Shown piece by piece: positions 62,593 through 64,000 of a stretch of DNA of 64,000 nucleotides. Location: assembly GCA_049115815.1 (NCBI GenBank), contig JAGDZO010000001.1, positions 62,001 through 126,000 on the forward strand, written 5' to 3'. This DNA is from Marinoscillum sp049115815. Its GTDB lineage: Bacteria; Bacteroidota; Bacteroidia; Cytophagales; Cyclobacteriaceae. The notes under the pieces are model-generated. The model was not told the origin of the DNA. It made no database searches and worked only from the letters and a program-made list of their open reading frames with translations. Numbering within the stretch: the stretch's first letter is position 1; every line of letters starts with the position of its first letter. The translations under genes were made by a program, and so were the position numbers.

Positions 62593-64000
62593 ATGAGTAC
62601 AATCACAAAAGAAGCAAAAGCAGATATCGAGGAACTTCAGAGGAAGATTCAAGAGTTTAAATTAGGTGCGATTCCTGAAGAGCGATTCAAGGCCTTCCGT
62701 CTGGCTCGAGGAGTCTATGGTCAGCGCCAGCAAGGCGTTCAAATGCTTCGGTTGAAGCTTCCTTTCGGTAAAATTACGGCAGATCAGCTCGAAAGAGTAG
62801 CGGACCTCTCCGAGCAATACACCAACAGTAACTTGCATTTGACTACTCGCCAAAATATTCAGCTGCACTACGTGAAGCTTGATGATTCGCCTAAGATTTG
62901 GCAGTCTTTGGAGGAAGTAGGTGTGACGACTAAAGAGGCTTGTGGCAATACGGTAAGAAATGTTACCGCATCGCCTTTTGCGGGTATTGACCCTGAAGAG
63001 CCATTTGATGTAGCGCCTTATGCGCAAGAAGTATTCGAGTATTTCCTACGAAATCCTATCTGTCAAGAGATGGGTCGAAAGATCAAAATGGCGTTTTCAT
63101 CAAGCAAGGCGGACTCTGCCTTTACTTACATCCATGATTTTGGGTTCATTCCAAAAATTGAAAATGGTGTACGTGGCTTTGAAGTACTCGTAGGTGGAGG
63201 ATTGGGTGCACAAGCTTTCATGGCTCAGAAGGCTTATGATTTTTTAGCGGAAGACGAGTTGATTCCATTCATTGAGGCTGGTTTGAGGGTATTTGATAGA
63301 TATGGTGAACGTGAAAGACGTCACAAAGCGAGATTAAAGTTTTTGATTGAACCAAAGAAGGGAATAGGTCTCGATGGATTCTTGAAGCTAGTAGATGAGG
63401 AAAGAAAATCTCTCAAGGTTAGTACTTATAAAGTAGATACCAGTAAGGTGGTCAATGAAGTTCCAGAGCGCACTGTTGTGAATTCTGACATTGATCTGAG
63501 CAATGATGAGGACTACAAAATTTGGTTCAATACCAATGTAGTAGAGCAAAAGCAAAAAGGCTACTACGCGATTAAAGTCCGAGTGCCTTTGGGTGATATT
63601 AAGGCACCTCAAGGAAGAATTTTGGCAGATATAGTAAGAGCCTATGCGGCTGATGATGTCAGGTTCACTTTAAATCAGGGTTTGCTCCTCAAGTTTGTTC
63701 AATTGGAGAACATTCCGGCTGTCTATTCGGCGCTCAAGGAGTTGGGTTTTGCGGCACCAGGATTTGATACACTTGCTGATGTGACAGCCTGTCCCGGTAC
63801 TGATACGTGTAATTTGGGTGTTACCAATAGTACCGCACTGGCTTTGGTGTTGGAAGAATTTGTACGTGACGAATTCCCACACTTGGTGGATGAAGCATTG
63901 ATCAAAATCAAAATCAGTGGATGTATGAACTCCTGTGGTCAGCACATGGTTGGAAACATTGGTTTTCACGGAAGTAGTATCAAAAACGGAAGTAAAATTG
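62593..64000 (+). CDS. Nitrite/sulfite reductase, siroheme [4Fe-4S] type (5' part)
   Basis: From the ATG at 62593, 469 codons are present before the window ends. The protein reduces sulfite to sulfide (or nitrite to ammonia) with a siroheme coupled to a [4Fe-4S] cluster. The cluster ligands are visible: Cys400 and Cys406 in TACPGTDTCNLG, and Cys444 and Cys448 in SGCMNSCGQH. An N-terminal half-domain contains TTRQNIQLHYV (about 78-88), the siroheme-contact motif. Nitrite and sulfite enzymes share these motifs; the SAM-I riboswitch and Cys-rich leaders upstream argue for assimilatory sulfite reductase. Synthesis probably depends on both SAM and cysteine supply. The electron donor (ferredoxin or flavoprotein) is not visible. 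Confidence 0.9.
   Translation, partial: MSTITKEAKADIEELQRKIQEFKLGAIPEERFKAFRLARGVYGQRQQGVQMLRLKLPFGKITADQLERVADLSEQYTNSNLHLTTRQNIQLHYVKLDDSPKIWQSLEEVGVTTKEACGNTVRNVTASPFAGIDPEEPFDVAPYAQEVFEYFLRNPICQEMGRKIKMAFSSSKADSAFTYIHDFGFIPKIENGVRGFEVLVGGGLGAQAFMAQKAYDFLAEDELIPFIEAGLRVFDRYGERERRHKARLKFLIEPKKGIGLDGFLKLVDEERKSLKVSTYKVDTSKVVNEVPERTVVNSDIDLSNDEDYKIWFNTNVVEQKQKGYYAIKVRVPLGDIKAPQGRILADIVRAYAADDVRFTLNQGLLLKFVQLENIPAVYSALKELGFAAPGFDTLADVTACPGTDTCNLGVTNSTALALVLEEFVRDEFPHLVDEALIKIKISGCMNSCGQHMVGNIGFHGSSIKNGSKI

Noticed and set aside
1..64000. CRISPR array, insertion sequence or prophage
   Set aside because: I saw no evenly spaced repeats, transposase, integrase or phage structural gene. The only candidate for a mobile trace is the tRNA-Lys end duplication.

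Overview
The window looks like chromosomal DNA from a free-living, probably marine, gliding member of the Bacteroidota, most likely order Cytophagales. The evidence is a SusC/SusD glycan-uptake pair, a hybrid two-component regulator (HTCS), type IX secretion (T9SS) C-terminal sorting domains on several large proteins, lipoproteins with an acidic residue run after the lipobox Cys, DUF5686 and Bacteroidota-type Nuo and PurF-like proteins. Genus-level placement cannot be made from the sequence alone.

Region 1 (1-24468) is a polysaccharide utilization locus. On the minus strand lie the HTCS sensor-regulator and the 5' end of a sulfatase that runs off the left edge. Divergent from them is a closely packed 11-gene plus-strand operon: a putative surface glycan-binding lipoprotein, SusC, SusD, a sulfatase, a secreted right-handed beta-helix protein with Ig-like domains and a T9SS tail, a GH88 unsaturated-uronyl hydrolase, a beta-helix lipoprotein of the pectate-lyase superfamily, a second sulfatase, a concanavalin-like protein, a DUF4861 lipoprotein and a GH29 alpha-L-fucosidase. 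Together they imply a sulfated, fucose- and uronate-containing polymer, such as an algal or microbial anionic polysaccharide. No classical polysaccharide lyase was recognised, so the two beta-helix proteins are the best candidates for the lyase step that GH88 requires.

Region 2 (24523-39643) is mostly housekeeping and accessory genes: an isoprenylcysteine-methyltransferase-like membrane protein, an EamA transporter, a 5-oxoprolinase operon (pxpABC) led by an Nramp-fold transporter lacking metal ligands, an MscS channel, a PIN/ribbon-helix-helix toxin-antitoxin pair, the rRNA methyltransferase RlmD, a large T9SS-type surface protein, a DUF5686 outer-membrane protein and a Cys/Met-metabolism PLP enzyme.

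Region 3 (40080-47828) holds a nitrogen-assimilation set (Amt, an outer-membrane barrel and type II glutamine synthetase, with hairpins between them), a TPR/SH3-like membrane protein, tRNA-Lys(UUU) followed by a duplicated tRNA 3' end plus terminator, and an orphan TPR histidine kinase preceded by a small unknown protein.

Region 4 (47982-57679) is a nuoHIJKLMN operon (proton-pumping arm of complex I, with an odd Lys/Pro-rich tail on NuoI) ending in a PurF-like amidophosphoribosyltransferase. Region 5 (57796-61740) is a 1314-residue T9SS-secreted mosaic protein.

Region 6 (61741-64000) is the most striking part. A SAM-I riboswitch is followed by two short open frames encoding 26- and 24-residue peptides with seven cysteines each, then by mutually exclusive hairpins, and then by a siroheme [4Fe-4S] sulfite reductase gene that runs off the right edge. 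This looks like a stacked leader that senses both SAM and cysteine supply to control sulfur assimilation.
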